Positions 22,990 to 43,474 of a DNA stretch of 64,000 bases are shown piece by piece (position 1 is the first letter of the stretch; each line of letters starts with the position of its first letter). The notes beneath the pieces are model-generated. The model was not told the origin of the DNA and did not search any database. It saw only the letters and a list, made by a program, of their open reading frames with translations. Made by a program: the position numbers and the translations under genes. Source of the stretch: Symbiodinium kawagutii (taxonomy: Eukaryota; Sar; Dinophyceae; Suessiales; Symbiodiniaceae); NCBI GenBank assembly GCA_009767595.1, contig VSDK01017324.1:161051-225050 (forward strand), written 5' to 3'.

Positions 22990-23039
22990 GGGTCAGCGGT
23001 GGCTGCGACTGCGGTTGCATCTGGCAGTCGGGATATGCC

Positions 23040-23204
23040 ACCAGCGCTGGGTTGATCTAATGGTCGTGTGACTGTCACGGACTGATTTTTCTTGTCCACT
23101 TTGATTGTGAGAGCATCATTGGATGATGAGACCGGTTGAGGTACTGGTGTCCTACGGATCGAGTGATTGGAGTGACTAGACTGACAACTCTTGGTGTGAA
23201 TCAA
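23040..23204 (-). CDS. Open frame directly 5' of the exportin ATG, uncertain
   Basis: A minus frame encodes NDALTIKVDKKNQSVTVTRP and runs past the exportin ATG in a different frame. It could be the 3' end of an upstream exon, a 5' leader frame, or chance. Confidence 0.25.
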
Positions 23205-23737
23205 ATCCAGTTTCTGCTAGGATCATGTAAACGTTGTTGACGGCAACATATGTTCAAACATGTTCTGGTCAAACTAATTTGATCTAGTTAGTCGACATTA
23301 ATTGTAAATCACATAAATCACGGTCATTAGTCTTTGATCATTGCGACATATTGCGACTACTCAATGCAGTTTCGTTCAATGTGCTGTTGTTGCTTTGGTT
23401 TTGGATCGCTTTTGCGGCTGGCTATCTGGCTATCTGATCAACAAAGCTCCGGGCAGATTGACATAGGACCGGGTCAAGGTTGTCTAGTCTACTACATGTT
23501 TGATGTCGGCATCAGGTCGTAGTGGTTGCCACTGACGCGCAGAGTGCACACAAATCTCTCAATCATTGACAATCGTGAAGTCAAAGTCAAACAAGGCATG
23601 AACGAACGGCTATTTTGCGGGACAGGTATTGAATAAAATCACAGGACTCTCATGAGAATGCTCAGCTGCCGGCATTTTCTATGACATTGAAAACACATGG
23701 ACGTTGAACATGTGACACCTCCACTGCCACCACCTAC

Positions 23738-23812
23738 TTGGTAGGAGATGCCGCGGATGCCACGAGACGCGTGAAACGTGGGGAGAAGATCGAGCGCTTC
23801 TCACTTGCCAGC
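23738..23812 (-). CDS. Short exon, unrecognised
   Basis: Between TCCCAG|G and a CCAA|GTAGGT donor, a minus frame reads LASEKRSIFSPRFTRLVASA. The rest of 23205-24600 is low-complexity intergenic-looking DNA. Confidence 0.35.
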
Positions 23813-24623
23813 CTGGGAGCTGAAGCTGCGACACCGTGACCTCCAAAGTGTCACAGTTGTTCAATACTTTCAGCTAATGTTTACCCAGGATGAAGCTAAA
23901 CCCCAGGTTGATTAATTGGGGGGGGGTTACCATTTCAATCGAAAACCAAGGCTTTTAGGGGATACACGCCATTAATCAACCAGGGGTTGATCAATCCTGG
24001 GTTAACATTACTGGAGTTAGTCATTGACCCAAGGGGAATACATAGTGAGTTCAACTACTGGAATTAGCGATTGAACTATTCAACAATTTCAACTACTGGA
24101 ATTGGTGATTAACGTAATGGAATAAGTCACAAGTAGCTGAAATTAGCTAGGGGAAATAAGTAGCTACTGGAATTAGTGATGAACTCAATTGGAACACAAT
24201 CGTCATAGCGAACCATAAGCATCCCAATCATCCTTCAAAGAAACACATCGGTCATTGGCTCTTGGGATGTTCACTACTACCATGAACTACTTATTTTTGG
24301 TCTGGATATTATTGCTAGATATTTCACAACTCCTAGGTTCATGCTGCAACAATACGTCGCTTTGATCAATGCATATCCGTCGTTCGGGGTAGGATCGCTA
24401 AACCCGATTTTTTCCCCCTGAAACAGTCTGAAAGAATCACCAGGCACGAATAAGAATTATTGACCAATATTCACTGAAACCATCACAAGTAACCATCGTT
24501 GACCAAGCAGTAGGATCCGCTAGGCACAAGTGATGCTTCAAAACATTGTATAACCAGTCCAGGCTTTGGGAGCTGATTGCCATCTGATGTAGACCAGTCA
24601 CATCACGTGCGCCATCGAATGCC

Positions 24624-24674
<51 letters not shown>
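24624..24674. repeat. (CAT)n microsatellite
   Basis: About 17 CAT units. Confidence 0.95.
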
Positions 24675-24676
<2 letters not shown>

Positions 24677-24811
24677 CATCAAACATCAAACTATCACAGA
24701 TCGAATTATCACAGATCAAACATCAAACATGATAATCTCAACATCATATGTAATTAATCAAACCTGAATATCAACATCAAACATGATAATCAAACATGAT
24801 AATTTTCATCA

Positions 24812-24947
24812 TCAAAAATTCAAGCTCTTGAACGAATTCTTAGTCACAGCTTCCCACTGCTCCAACTGCCCAGCTCCCTGAGTCAGCCCAGTGACAGTCC
24901 CTGGGGCTGGATATGACCGCACGGTGCGCGCGGCCTGTGGATCTGAC
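24812..24947 (-). CDS. Terminal exon of an unrecognised gene
   Basis: After GGACAG|G the minus frame runs 44 codons, including LTQGAGQLEQWEAVTKNSF, to a TGA at 24814-24812. It is the last recognisable exon of the gene upstream of the exportin and follows the small exon at 25809-25844. Confidence 0.45.
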
Positions 24948-25019
24948 CTGTCCGTGATCTCACAAGGCAGGGAGATGCACGTAGGTAGTGATGATGAGTG
25001 ATCTAGATGGAATGGGTAC

Positions 25020-25115
25020 AGGATGATACAGGTCTGTCATGGTGTTCATGGCTTTTCATGGTGTTTCATGATGTTTCATGGCCTTTCATGGTGTTTCATG
25101 GCATTTCATGATATT
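25020..25115. repeat. TTTCATGG(T/C)G tandem repeat
   Basis: Seven 13-15 base units of the type TTTCATGGTG. Confidence 0.9.
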
Positions 25116-25495
25116 TGCATAGGATGACACTACATGCTTCGAAATATAGAAAGGTCACACACGCATCACATGAGGCGTCAGGTCATGGTGTCGCCTCCCC
25201 TGGTGCCAGCACCCAGTCACTGGTTCATAGGGATTCCCATCAGCTGCCTGTGGGTGATACCCTGCATTGCCAAATGGAAGCACTCGACCTTGTTGCTATT
25301 TGGCTTTGACCTTGCTGTTGCACGGCTATATACCATGGGTATGTTGGTATACCATTCTTGTGCGGCTCTGCCATTTTCATACTGTCGAGATATATTCCAC
25401 ACTCTTATCGGTCAGGTGTACCATTTTTGTTGTGTTGCTATCCCATACGATCGTTTCACTGTCATACGTTTCTTGTCGTAGGATACACTATTTCA

Positions 25496-25620
25496 ATATA
25501 ACCATTGTCTATTCTCATGATCTTGTTGGAATCATATCACCAATAGACATTGGTTATACACTCCAAGACTCTATTTCTGATGATCTATTACAATATAACC
25601 CTGGAGTCTTGGAGTGTACC
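25496..25620. repeat. Two adjacent inverted repeats
   Basis: TATAACCATTGTCTATT pairs with AATAGACATTGGTTATA (25498-25556). Immediately after, ACACTCCAAGACTC pairs with GAGTCTTGGAGTGT (25558-25618). Both could be short TIR elements or hairpins. Confidence 0.7.
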
Positions 25621-25808
25621 ATACCACAAAGATAAGTGGATATACCATATCACCATAGTACACATCCATATCACCATGGGTCCGTACCATATCTAACCCA
25701 CAGTCTAACCCATGGGTACCATATCACCCTACAGATCCACCATGCACCACCAGGGAAGTAGCTGCAGCTGCACCCCATGACTTTGACCCTACGTGAGACT
25801 CGTCTCAC

Positions 25809-25844
25809 CTCGACCCAACATCGGCGCTGTGACGCCGGGAGGGC
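25809..25844 (-). CDS. Micro-exon, unrecognised
   Basis: A 36-base segment between CATCCCAG|G and a CGAG|GTGAGA donor. The splice context is strong but the peptide is too short to assign. Confidence 0.35.
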
Positions 25845-25899
25845 CTGGGATGGAAGAGTTCGCAACCACGGGTTGATCAACACATAGATGGTCAACAAC

Positions 25900-27039
25900 C
25901 AAATAATTGGGATGGTTGTTAACTATTAATAGTTGGGATGCTTAATCAATATTACTGATCACAACAAACTTTTGACTTACCAAAAATAGATACTTAACAA
26001 TAGACCAACAAATAGATGGTTACTGAACGTTAATTGTGGTCAACGACCATGGACCGGTGATCAAATCTACTTCTGGCAGTTCATATTTTTAGGATGACAA
26101 TCACCTCCACCGATCAAGAGGACGGACTCTAGATTAGGGTAGTACATAGATATATATATATAATTATATATGTATATATATATAGTGGATCTCTGCCCGT
26201 GGTTTTCGAGTACTGCCCTAGTTAGGATTGACTCACATGTCATGTTACTCATCAACCATAGTTTCTTTTGCTCTCTTAGGCAATTCAACTGCATACCTCC
26301 ATTCCTGAAACCACAGAGAAGAGCACGTCGGAAGCTAAGCTTCAAAAGTGATACGGTTCCATGTCTTCTCCAGAGAAAGCTACTGATGTCAAAGAAGTAA
26401 CCGCCTGTAGTCCTTGTCTTGCAAGATTTCGATCGAAGAAACACTACGATCATGCGAAATGCAATATCCTGGAGATAGCATAAATTGTGGATACATGTTT
26501 ACATATCGATTCATCCAATTCATATCACTAACTTTACGTGAGTGCCACCTGATTCCACCGAACTGAATTGGATGTGGATGACTTGCTGAAAGGGATTTGT
26601 TGGGGATCTGCGTCCGTCCTTGGAGTCCAAAAGCAAGTCCAAAGTTGGGAAGTCATGGACGATTTTCCTTTTCCACTAAGCCAATTGACGCATCATTATC
26701 AAGTAGAAACAGCATTAGTACATTCATGATGATAAGTACAATGATCATTAGTTAGTCTAGTTGATAGATGTTGAATGTAAGGATAGTAATTGTTGAACAT
26801 CCTATGGTTAGTTGCTCCATTTTTGTATTGGTTCTGAACAATCACCATCCCTGATTTAAATGATCAACAATCACCACCCGTTATCAGCAGATATATTGAC
26901 TATAAATCAGTCACCATCATCCAATGTTGATCATCACAACCGCTGATTAACATGATTAACAGTCAACCAATGCTGTTCACCATGCTCTTTGGTGATCATG
27001 TTACACCACCACCACCCCTGCTTAACAATCAACCACTGT
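25900..27039. other. No gene seen; TA-rich run at 26151-26191
   Basis: AT-rich sequence with a (TA)n-like run. The minus frame 26067-26453 reads through that run and has no domain. Confidence 0.6.
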
Positions 27040-27150
27040 GATGGTTTCTCAAGTCATAGGGGTACTCCTATTTATCATCCAATAAATCAGCCATTTCTAG
27101 CAATAAATCAACCATAACTGGGGGAAACCCCTATGGCTTGAGAAACCCCC
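27040..27150. mobile_element. Family A TIR element
   Basis: Opens ATGGTTTCTCAAGTCATAGG and closes CCTATGGCTTGAGAAACCCC. Confidence 0.8.
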
Positions 27151-27179
27151 ATGTTAACCATGATCTCTGCTTGACCATT

Positions 27180-27272
27180 CTGAGCCACGCAATCCCAAGG
27201 AATGGCAACAGGCCGCAACCACTACGCTAAACCAGGCTGCTCAGGCCGCACGGACGGCTCCTCCTGGCATCT
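27180..27272 (+). CDS. Possible plus-strand exon, Gln/Ala-rich
   Basis: The plus frame reads NPKEWQQAATTTLNQAAQAA then RTAPPGIW up to CATCTG|GTTGG, where the GT is the first GT of a family B element. The minus frames across this island contain stops. If real it is the main plus-strand exception in the window. Confidence 0.35.
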
Positions 27273-27368
27273 GGTTGGTGGTTGAACCACCCCTATGAAG
27301 AATATTGGTCAACCAACCAATCATTTGTTAATAATAGGGAAAGTAAATAATGTGGAAAACCACCAACC
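27273..27368. mobile_element. Family B TIR element
   Basis: Opens GGTTGGTGGTTGAACCACCC and closes AACCACCAACC. The left end would provide the GT donor for the plus exon just before it. From 27369 to 28416 no gene is seen. Confidence 0.85.
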
Positions 27369-28416
27369 AAATATAATGGAATCAGAATGGATTACAATGG
27401 TTGATCAGTCGGTCAATCACTTGGTTAATAAGCTGTTTCTCAATTCAATGCTGTACCCAATACTGAACCGCAGTTTCTCATTTGGCAATCGGGACGGTTG
27501 GGGTACCACCACTAGCCCACCATTGAGCTGAAATATCCAAACATTGTTGGATATTGTAGGTTGCTGGGTCATACCATGTAATACCCTCATTGCTGCTGTT
27601 GGGATGGTCCTCTTACCACGGGTGTGCTGAGTTTTGATCATGTGGATCATTTTGTCAGGTAGATTAAAGTTATACTCATCTGGAGACAGCCAGCAACAGC
27701 AGGGATGGGATCACTTCTCAAATGTATGCAGTGTCTTTTTATTAGCAGTGAGCAGGATGCAACGGGCATGGGTGTTTGATGGTGTTTAGCTACTTCAGGA
27801 TTTCAGAAACCGCAAAGGATCAGTGTCAAATGCTTGGCATAAAACACCTTCTGGCGGGGTTCCAAACATGTATATTGTGATTTCGATTTTCACCACCATG
27901 GCTAAAATCTGCTTGTTCTAGATGTGTTCGCACTTTCTGAAATGAACCATCATTGACGGTGGGACGGTTTGATATTGAAGAAAATCAGACTGGTGAGTTC
28001 GCAGTGACAGCCACATATTCGTTTGTTCTGACAGATGGAAGTGTCACAACAACACAACCCGCCTGATCGCCAACCATAGCACCTCGGGAAGCGAGGACGC
28101 ATTGAAAGAATGGCAAGTGTCTGGGTTCAATGAGATGGATCTACCATTACTTACCATGATGGCTGACAATGATGTTAAATGGTGATCAATAATGGTGATC
28201 AATGCCTGGTGAAGGTTGGAACAGGTTGAAACCATGCCGGCACTAAGAGGCATGGCAAAGAGTTGGCATAGTCGAAACCTGCTAGAGCACAGCATAGAAA
28301 ATTCCACATCAATTGAGGTGTCCATAAATGACTTGTCCACCTAGCTTCTTGCTTCAAACAATTTTTTACGATTTGGTCGTGAGTGTGACCTAAACCCTGG
28401 ACGCAATCCCATCAAC

Positions 28417-28651
28417 TTAGATCACGGCTGGCAGCTTTGGAATTCCTGGACCCGATTCCAGGAGGAAATGCCCCGAACCCCGTTCGCTGAACCCCCGCAA
28501 CACATGAGCTGTTTTCCAAGCTACCTTTTGCGGAATGGTTCCACCGATTATGAACATCACGATACCCGACGGGGCATAGTTTGTCGTCCCCACCACCATA
28601 GCAAGAAAAAAGCACTTGAAAGGGGTTCCAACGCCATGAAACATGATCATT
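28417..28651 (-). CDS. Terminal exon of a probable membrane protein, unrecognised
   Basis: After a TTTTTTTTAG acceptor the frame encodes FFLAMVVGTTNYAPSGIVMF followed by IIGGTIPQK, which looks like one or two membrane segments. It continues to a TAA at 28419-28417. A GTAGCT donor after IPQK offers an alternative end. No family is recognised. Confidence 0.4.
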
Positions 28652-28835
28652 CTAAAAAAAATGGACATGATAGATTCATGCAACAATATCCCACATGACA
28701 CATCAGCGTGTGGTTGGGTGACTGTTCAAAAGCACAACTGTTAACTCTTCTGTGTGATACCTTCCATGCTAAAAAATCATCATGTTTGGGTGGCTTAGGA
28801 AGAGCACCAGGTTGAATTTATTTACCGTGGACAAC

Positions 28836-28902
28836 CCCAAATTTGTAGAAACTGCCGGGCAGGGTGTTCTGCCCCTCCAATGACAAACAACTGACCTGCA
28901 CC
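28836..28902 (-). CDS. Short exon, unrecognised
   Basis: Between CGCAG|G and a GGG|GTTGTC donor, it reads GAGQLFVIGGAEHPARQFLQ. It may belong with the membrane-protein exon downstream. Confidence 0.4.
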
Positions 28903-29282
28903 CTGCGAGTGTGAGAAAACTACGGCTTCCAACAAGTCTTACAGCTATGGGCCCGCCCAGGTGAGGGTTTGAGAAATGGTCAACAAGAATTATGATAGTA
29001 GTAGCTATGTAGAATGGTCACCATTCAATGTAATTCTTCATGTTTGGGTCACCATTGAAGGCTTAATGTAATGGTCAATATACTGGTTGACTAATACAAT
29101 AGCTATAAGCAATAAAACTTGTGAAGATTGTCAGTGACGGTCAATATAGATCATGACCAAGAATTATGCAACAGTTTGGTGGTCAGAATCCATCCCAAAA
29201 AAATGAGTCGCTAGTCAACATTAGATCATTCCCAGGGATGGTTGAAACTGAGAAATTGTTTGAAACCGCAAACAAAATAACT

Positions 29283-29422
29283 GGTTGGTGGTTGAACCAC
29301 CCCTATGAAAAATATGTTTGTCAACCAACCAATTGTTAATAACGACTAGGGAAAATAAAAACCTATCAATCAAACCACCAACCAAATAATGTTTGTTTTT
29401 TTTTTTTTTTTTTTTTTTTTTT
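29283..29422. mobile_element. Family B TIR element (29283-29384) followed by a poly-T run
   Basis: Opens GGTTGGTGGTTGAACCACCC and closes TCAATCAAACCACCAACC. A run of about 28 T follows at 29394-29422. Confidence 0.85.
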
Positions 29423-29465
29423 TCATTTGATCCATTACAGAACAGTCACCCGCTGGGGCACTTGC

Positions 29466-29545
29466 CTGTGAACTCTGCTGAAAAAGTCCACTGAACACGG
29501 TGTCAAGTCGATAGGTTGGGGCACCAATCACATCCACCCGTAAAT
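29466..29545 (-). CDS. Exon, unrecognised
   Basis: A minus frame reads RVDVIGAPTYRLDTVFSGLF then QQSSQ, ending at CACAG|GCAAGT, a GC donor. The 5' boundary is not clear. Confidence 0.35.
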
Positions 29546-29969
29546 GAGGGATCATAGTTGTTGATAATGATCAATAGTGGTTCATGGTGGTGATGTAGCT
29601 ACTAGCAATTACAATGTATAACTATAGCAATGATGGTTGGCAATGGTTGTGGTCAATAGTGGTTATGTAACTAATCAGTTCTGACCATTTTCGATAGGCT
29701 ATCACCAGCTATTCGTAGCTAACATTCAGTAATCATTGTCAACCATTGCAGTATTGATTGATTGGCTATATTTCTAGCTGTCCTCAAACATCGTCAACAT
29801 TCCTTCACCAGCAATGACAAACCTCAATTAACCACAACAAAGCGTTGAACAACCAGCAATGACAAACCAGCTGTAGTCGTTACTGCTTCAAACATACCAG
29901 TTTACCAACATCATTTGGAATCGGACGACAAAAATCCAGGAAAACTTCAAATTTACCATCATTTGTCAT

Positions 29970-30168
29970 CAGTTTTGCTGGTTTCCGGCACCTTTCCGGC
30001 GGTTTTCCTGCCCCCAAGCCCTGCTGCCCCTGCTGCCAGGGCTTGCCCGTGACTTCACCGGTGTCCCGCTCCTCAGCTCCCATGCGCGGGTCTTGGCCAA
30101 CTTCTCCAGCTGCGCCAGGCGGTTGTTGTAGCAACCTGGCGCGAAGCGGAATCCTTGCGGCGCAGTTT
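29970..30168 (-). CDS. Exon, unrecognised, basic C-terminal part
   Basis: A GC-rich island after CAGCAG. The frame TAPQGFRFAPGCYNNRLAQL then EKLAKTRAWEL is protein-like, and the 3' half is Gly/Arg/Ser-rich. A second minus frame is also open there, so the exact splice is unresolved. Confidence 0.4.
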
Positions 30169-30365
30169 CTGCTGGTTGATACATGTTCTGGTTGTTATGG
30201 TTCACTAGTGGTTCATAATGGTTAATAATGGTTATATATGGTTATAATGGTTGATACATATGGCTGTGGGTCAAGCAGTTCACCAACCAACCAGTGGTTA
30301 ACTAGCTGGTTAATGGTTAATAGGGGAGAACAACTTGCAACTATAGGGATATACCAGCTATAAAT

Positions 30366-30486
30366 GGTTGTGGGTCAAGCAGTTCACCAACCAACAATGG
30401 GGGAAAATAACCAACAAACTATAGGGAAAACAATGGTTAATGAATGATGGGGAACCAGGGGTACGGGGTTTTGACCCACTGCCATA
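30366..30486. mobile_element. Family D TIR element, with a partial copy at 30243-30300
   Basis: Opens TGGTTGTGGGTCAAGCAGTT and closes TTTTGACCCACTGCCA, with core blocks ACTATAGGGAAAACAATGG and GGGGAACCAGGGGTAC. A diverged copy of the left half lies just before it. From 30487 to 31250 the sequence is AT-rich repeats only. Confidence 0.85.
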
Positions 30487-31250
30487 TGGATTTTTGCAGC
30501 TTTTGCACTTGACTCCACGCTGAGATGGACATGAAAGGTACCGGGACACTTCGGGTTGATACATGTTGATACTGGCTGAATAATATGGTTTCATAATGAA
30601 TATATAGTGGTGATTGGTAATGGTGGTTGGTAAATAGTGGTTGAGATGGTGATTCGTGATAGTAGTTGGTAATGGGGGTGATTCACAATACTGGCTGAGA
30701 AAAATAGTGGTGATTGGTAATCGATGTGGGTCAATATGAACCATCAAGTTTATGGAGGACAATATCCGACAAAACAAGGGCATTCAGTGGCTTAGTGACG
30801 GTACACCAGGGGCATAGGGTTGGTGATTGATAATAGTCGTGGGTGATACTGTAGCCAATATGGCTTCATAGTGGTGATTGGTAATGGTGGTTGATAAATA
30901 GTGGTTGAGATGGGATGGGTGATAATATAGATAGGCTTACTAGATCTTGATAGTGCTTAGCGATGGTGAATGCCCGTCCATTAATGCCCATTGCTTGTTA
31001 ACAATGATCAGTAACTGTCAACTCTATGATCATCATGGGAAGTTGACACGGGGAATGCTGGCTGTCTAATAAGATTGATACTGCTTAGTTTCGGGAAATA
31101 GTGGTTGATTAATCAAAAGTGATTCATAGCAGTTGATGTTGGTGGAGTGATTATAGCTGATCAATACTGATGATGATCAATGCTGAATCAACAATGGGCA
31201 TTGTTGAAACATATACAATCGTTCAATTTTCGGTGGATAAGTAAAAGTTA

Positions 31251-31565
31251 TTACTGGTTAACAACGGTCACCTGGCTCCCACTGATTATGACAAAATGTG
31301 ATGCTTTTGGGATGTCCACGAGGGGCTTCAGAATGGACGAATTATTTGTCGAGTATGCATTTTTCGGATCGGTGCATGCTATCGATAAGCAGTAATGTAT
31401 CTCCAGAGCAAGGTGATGCGCCATTTCTTGCACGAGTGCTTGCTTGTGCTGTTGAGGGCGTCCAGAAACTGCGGGGCCCCCCAAACCAAACCACACGAAG
31501 GTGATAGTCCTCTTTTTGGATACTTCGAGGGCAAGTTTTGCAAGTTCAACTATCAACGACTCCAT
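31251..31565 (-). CDS. Open frame from ATG 31565, unrecognised
   Basis: It begins MESLIVELAKLALEVSKKRT and stays open for about 104 codons, with a reasonable composition in the first 60. It has no recognised domain. A second minus frame at 31600-31700 (APSIVGVTVTDDNLIQHH) may be part of the same or an upstream exon. Confidence 0.35.
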   Translation of the reverse strand: MESLIVELAKLALEVSKKRTITFVWFGLGGPAVSGRPQQHKQALVQEMAHHLALEIHYCLSIACTDPKNAYSTNNSSILKPLVDIPKASHFVIISGSQVTVVNQ

Positions 31566-32032
31566 GGTGCGACGTGAGATTGAGAATGGTGTTGGATCAG
31601 GTTGTCATCAGTGACGGTCACACCTACAATTGAGGGTGCATCGGGCACACACCTTAAAGCATTCTTGTTTGACAAATAGCAGCTTGCAGCCACGAGCCAA
31701 AAGTACAGAGTCAAAATGCTTTCTAGTTGTGTGTGTGCGTGTGTGCGAAACATCATGTTGGAAGTTGTATGCAATTGCATATTTACCAATTTTGTGTTGA
31801 AGTGTTCAGTTCTGATGATTGGCCAGTAACTTAACGGGCGACATGGCACTGATATGACATGCAACATTTCATGTGGCTGTGGCGTTGGCATTTTCCTGGA
31901 GCCCGAAAATCCGTCTCACCACATGCTTTCCAGCAGCCTGAGCAAATCAATTCGAATCTTGCAATGAATGGCTCTTATGTGACCATCAACATCCATTGAC
32001 TTGTGAAACTGTAACCTCAAAAGCATATTGTC

Positions 32033-32123
32033 ATACTGTTCCCCTATCATGAACCATTGTTTTCCCTATAGTTTGTTGGTTATTAGCCCCCATTGTTGGC
32101 TGGTGAACTGCTTGACCCATGGC
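32033..32123. mobile_element. Family D TIR element, inverted and truncated
   Basis: It has the GCTTGACCCATGGCCA terminus and the core CATTGTTTTCCCTATAGT, but lacks the far terminus. It begins about 8 bases 3' of the last predicted TTLL9 codon. Confidence 0.75.
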
Positions 32124-32130
32124 CACATTG

Positions 32131-41385
<9,255 letters not shown>

Positions 41386-41399
41386 CTGCAGTGGGGCGA

Positions 41400-42380
41400 A
41401 GCTCTGGGTCATAGTTGATATATGTTTTCAACTTCCAGGGGAAAGCTCTGGGTGATGGTTGATATCAGTTAGTTCAACAGTCATTTCACCACAAGTTGAC
41501 TGGTTGCGGTTAGTTTATGTCAATTTGTAGGGTTCAAACCTCAATAAAAGCTTCTGACCACAAGTTGACGGGTTAAATCCGCACAACTGGGGTTTACCAG
41601 TCGGTTTTCACTGATGTTCATTTTCCGCGAAGCACAAATGCTGGATTTGGAGCTGCCCAATGAAATGTTTTGCTTGATGACCGAGAACAGTGGGTATATG
41701 ATGGTACAGTATGTGCGTTTTCTACGGTAATGTTCGCTTGTCATTGCCGTGATTCAGCAGAGCCAAAGGACGAGTGCCAACCATCATAATGGGATATCCT
41801 TCCTTATGATTAGTCCAGGTGTTCGTAGCGAGGGTATAAGCTGAAGCACGGATGGAATGGTGAGTAGGCATGTGGCAGCATCAAACATATCTAGTTTATT
41901 CTATCACTATGATGGAGGCATATGGAAGTCAGAAAGAGTGGCTGCAAGAGTTTTGGAGCTTTTTGGAGCTTTTTGTAGCTTGGTTTGATGTGGCAACATA
42001 ATGTTGGTTTCTGATGCTTGTGTAACCCCCCCTAGTTAGTAATGAAAATAGGCATGAAACCAACAGGTAGATACGATCATCAGAAACCAACATTAATCCT
42101 CATCATTGCTGGCATCCCAGGACCTCACTGGACATCTGCTGGTGGTTGTGACCCAAGGAGATGCTCTTGAAGGCAACTGGTCCATTGGAAAAATGCCGGG
42201 GATCATGGTCACTTGGGAGCCCAGCACACAGGAACCATGGGGGGCTTTCAATGACGTTACCACCCCCCCCGGACGATGCCATGCCTCGGTTGGGTAGGTG
42301 TCAGAATCTCCAAAGTCAACAGGGATTCACATTCAGAAGTTCCCTATCTGTTCGTTTCCGAAAGGAACAGTTAGTTGTTA
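41400..42380. other. Mostly unassigned; open frames on both strands at 42106-42297
   Basis: The island at 42106-42297 is open in one plus and two minus frames and I could not choose between them. The rest is AT-rich. Confidence 0.3.
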
Positions 42381-42387
42381 GCTGTAC

Positions 42388-43140
42388 CTGAAGATAGGTT
42401 GGAACTGGTCAGCAACATGCCCATCCCTAGTCTTTGGATTGCTCCGACTATCGATCTCTGGAGCAAGTGGTGGTTTCTCAAAAGAGGGAGCCCCCAAAAT
42501 GGTTGGTTTATCACTATAAATAGCCAATAGGTAGCTAATAGGTACCCCATGGTACCCAATAAAAGCTAATAGGTACCCCATCATGGCTTGAGAAACCACC
42601 AAGCGGGTCCAGGAAGGGCTCCATCGCTTCCTCCATCGGAAGCTCAAGGCACTTGATGAGCTTCCGGAAGTACTCGGACATAACCTGGGCACATGGGGCC
42701 TCCCAGCAAGGCGCTTGTCCCCCAGTGGCTGAGTCTTAAGCCACACCACTGGAGTGCATTCAGATGCAATCTCCTGAAAATTCGGAGAAAGTGTGAGAAA
42801 CTCATTCCAACTGTGAGTTCTATGAGCAGCTTGCAGGCAAGCCACTACATCTCATGTTCGAAGGCGGGCCCGTGAACATGAGCCTGGCATATCGAAGGAG
42901 ACATGGCTTCTTGGGAAGACTTCCTTGGAGTTCCATGCGCGCCCCCAAATACATTCAAATACTTCCATGAGCTGCTTCTGAAATGATCAAGCTGGGGAAA
43001 TGCAGAGGAAATGAGCTTACCACAATGACTTTCTGGACTGCTTCTGAAATGATCAAGCTGTCAATGAGTAGACTTGGCTGCAGATGACCGGGGTCCGAAA
43101 CCCGTGAAAAACTCCAACCGTGACCATCGGTTGATGGGTC
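42388..43140 (-). CDS. Multi-exon gene fragment, unrecognised
   Basis: Segments supported by splice sites: 43140 to about 43065 (DPSTDGHGWSFSRVSDPGHL), 42977-42884 (KQLMEVFECIWGRAWNSKEV then FPRSHVSFDMPG), 42773 to about 42690 (EIASECTPVVWLKTQPLGDK), 42684-42600 (VMSEYFRKLIKCLELPMEEA then MEPFLDPL) and 42457-42388 (EIDSRSNPKTRDGHVADQFQ then PIFR). The last two join in phase exactly across a family A element. Joins between the first segments are not fully resolved. I do not recognise the protein, which is acidic and helical. Confidence 0.55.
42468..42600. mobile_element. Family A TIR element forming an intron
   Basis: Minus-sense termini GGTGGTTTCTCAAGCC and TTTTGAGAAACCACC. The intron is 42599-42458. 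The GT donor is the second G and the T of the GGTGG terminus, and the AG acceptor is 10 bases beyond the other terminus. Protein phase is preserved across it (FLDPL|EIDSR). Confidence 0.85.
42972..43060. repeat. Duplicated 3' splice-site segment, 66-bp period
   Basis: The 23 bases CTGCTTCTGAAATGATCAAG + CTG occur at 42972-42994 and 43038-43060. In the minus sense each carries a TTTCAG|AAGCAG acceptor, and a GTAAGC donor lies between them. Confidence 0.8.
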
Positions 43141-43191
43141 CTGTGGCCAGAACCTGACTCCCCGTGGTAAGGAACAATGCGATCGGCTCTC

Positions 43192-43307
43192 TATGGCTAT
43201 GGGTCAATATTAACCAACCAATAATGATGGTAATAACCAACCATTTTATAGGGAAAACAATGGTTGATAATGGGGAACCAGGGGTACAGGGTTTTGACCC
43301 ACAGCCC
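43192..43307. mobile_element. Family D TIR element
   Basis: Opens TGGCTATGGGTCAATATTAA and closes GTTTTGACCCACAGCC. It lies between the U-box gene's last exon and the next gene. Confidence 0.9.
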
Positions 43308-43474
43308 TATGACCTCAAAAGAAGGCATCGAACTGGATCCTCCTCTCTGCTCAAGGTCTATTGTGCGTTACCCATCACCCACCTCAACAGGTGATGCCCA
43401 GCACACACGAAGACCCACCATTTTTCAGCGCATCTCAGCTTTGGAGAAACATGAATACGGCCAACTGCATGCCG

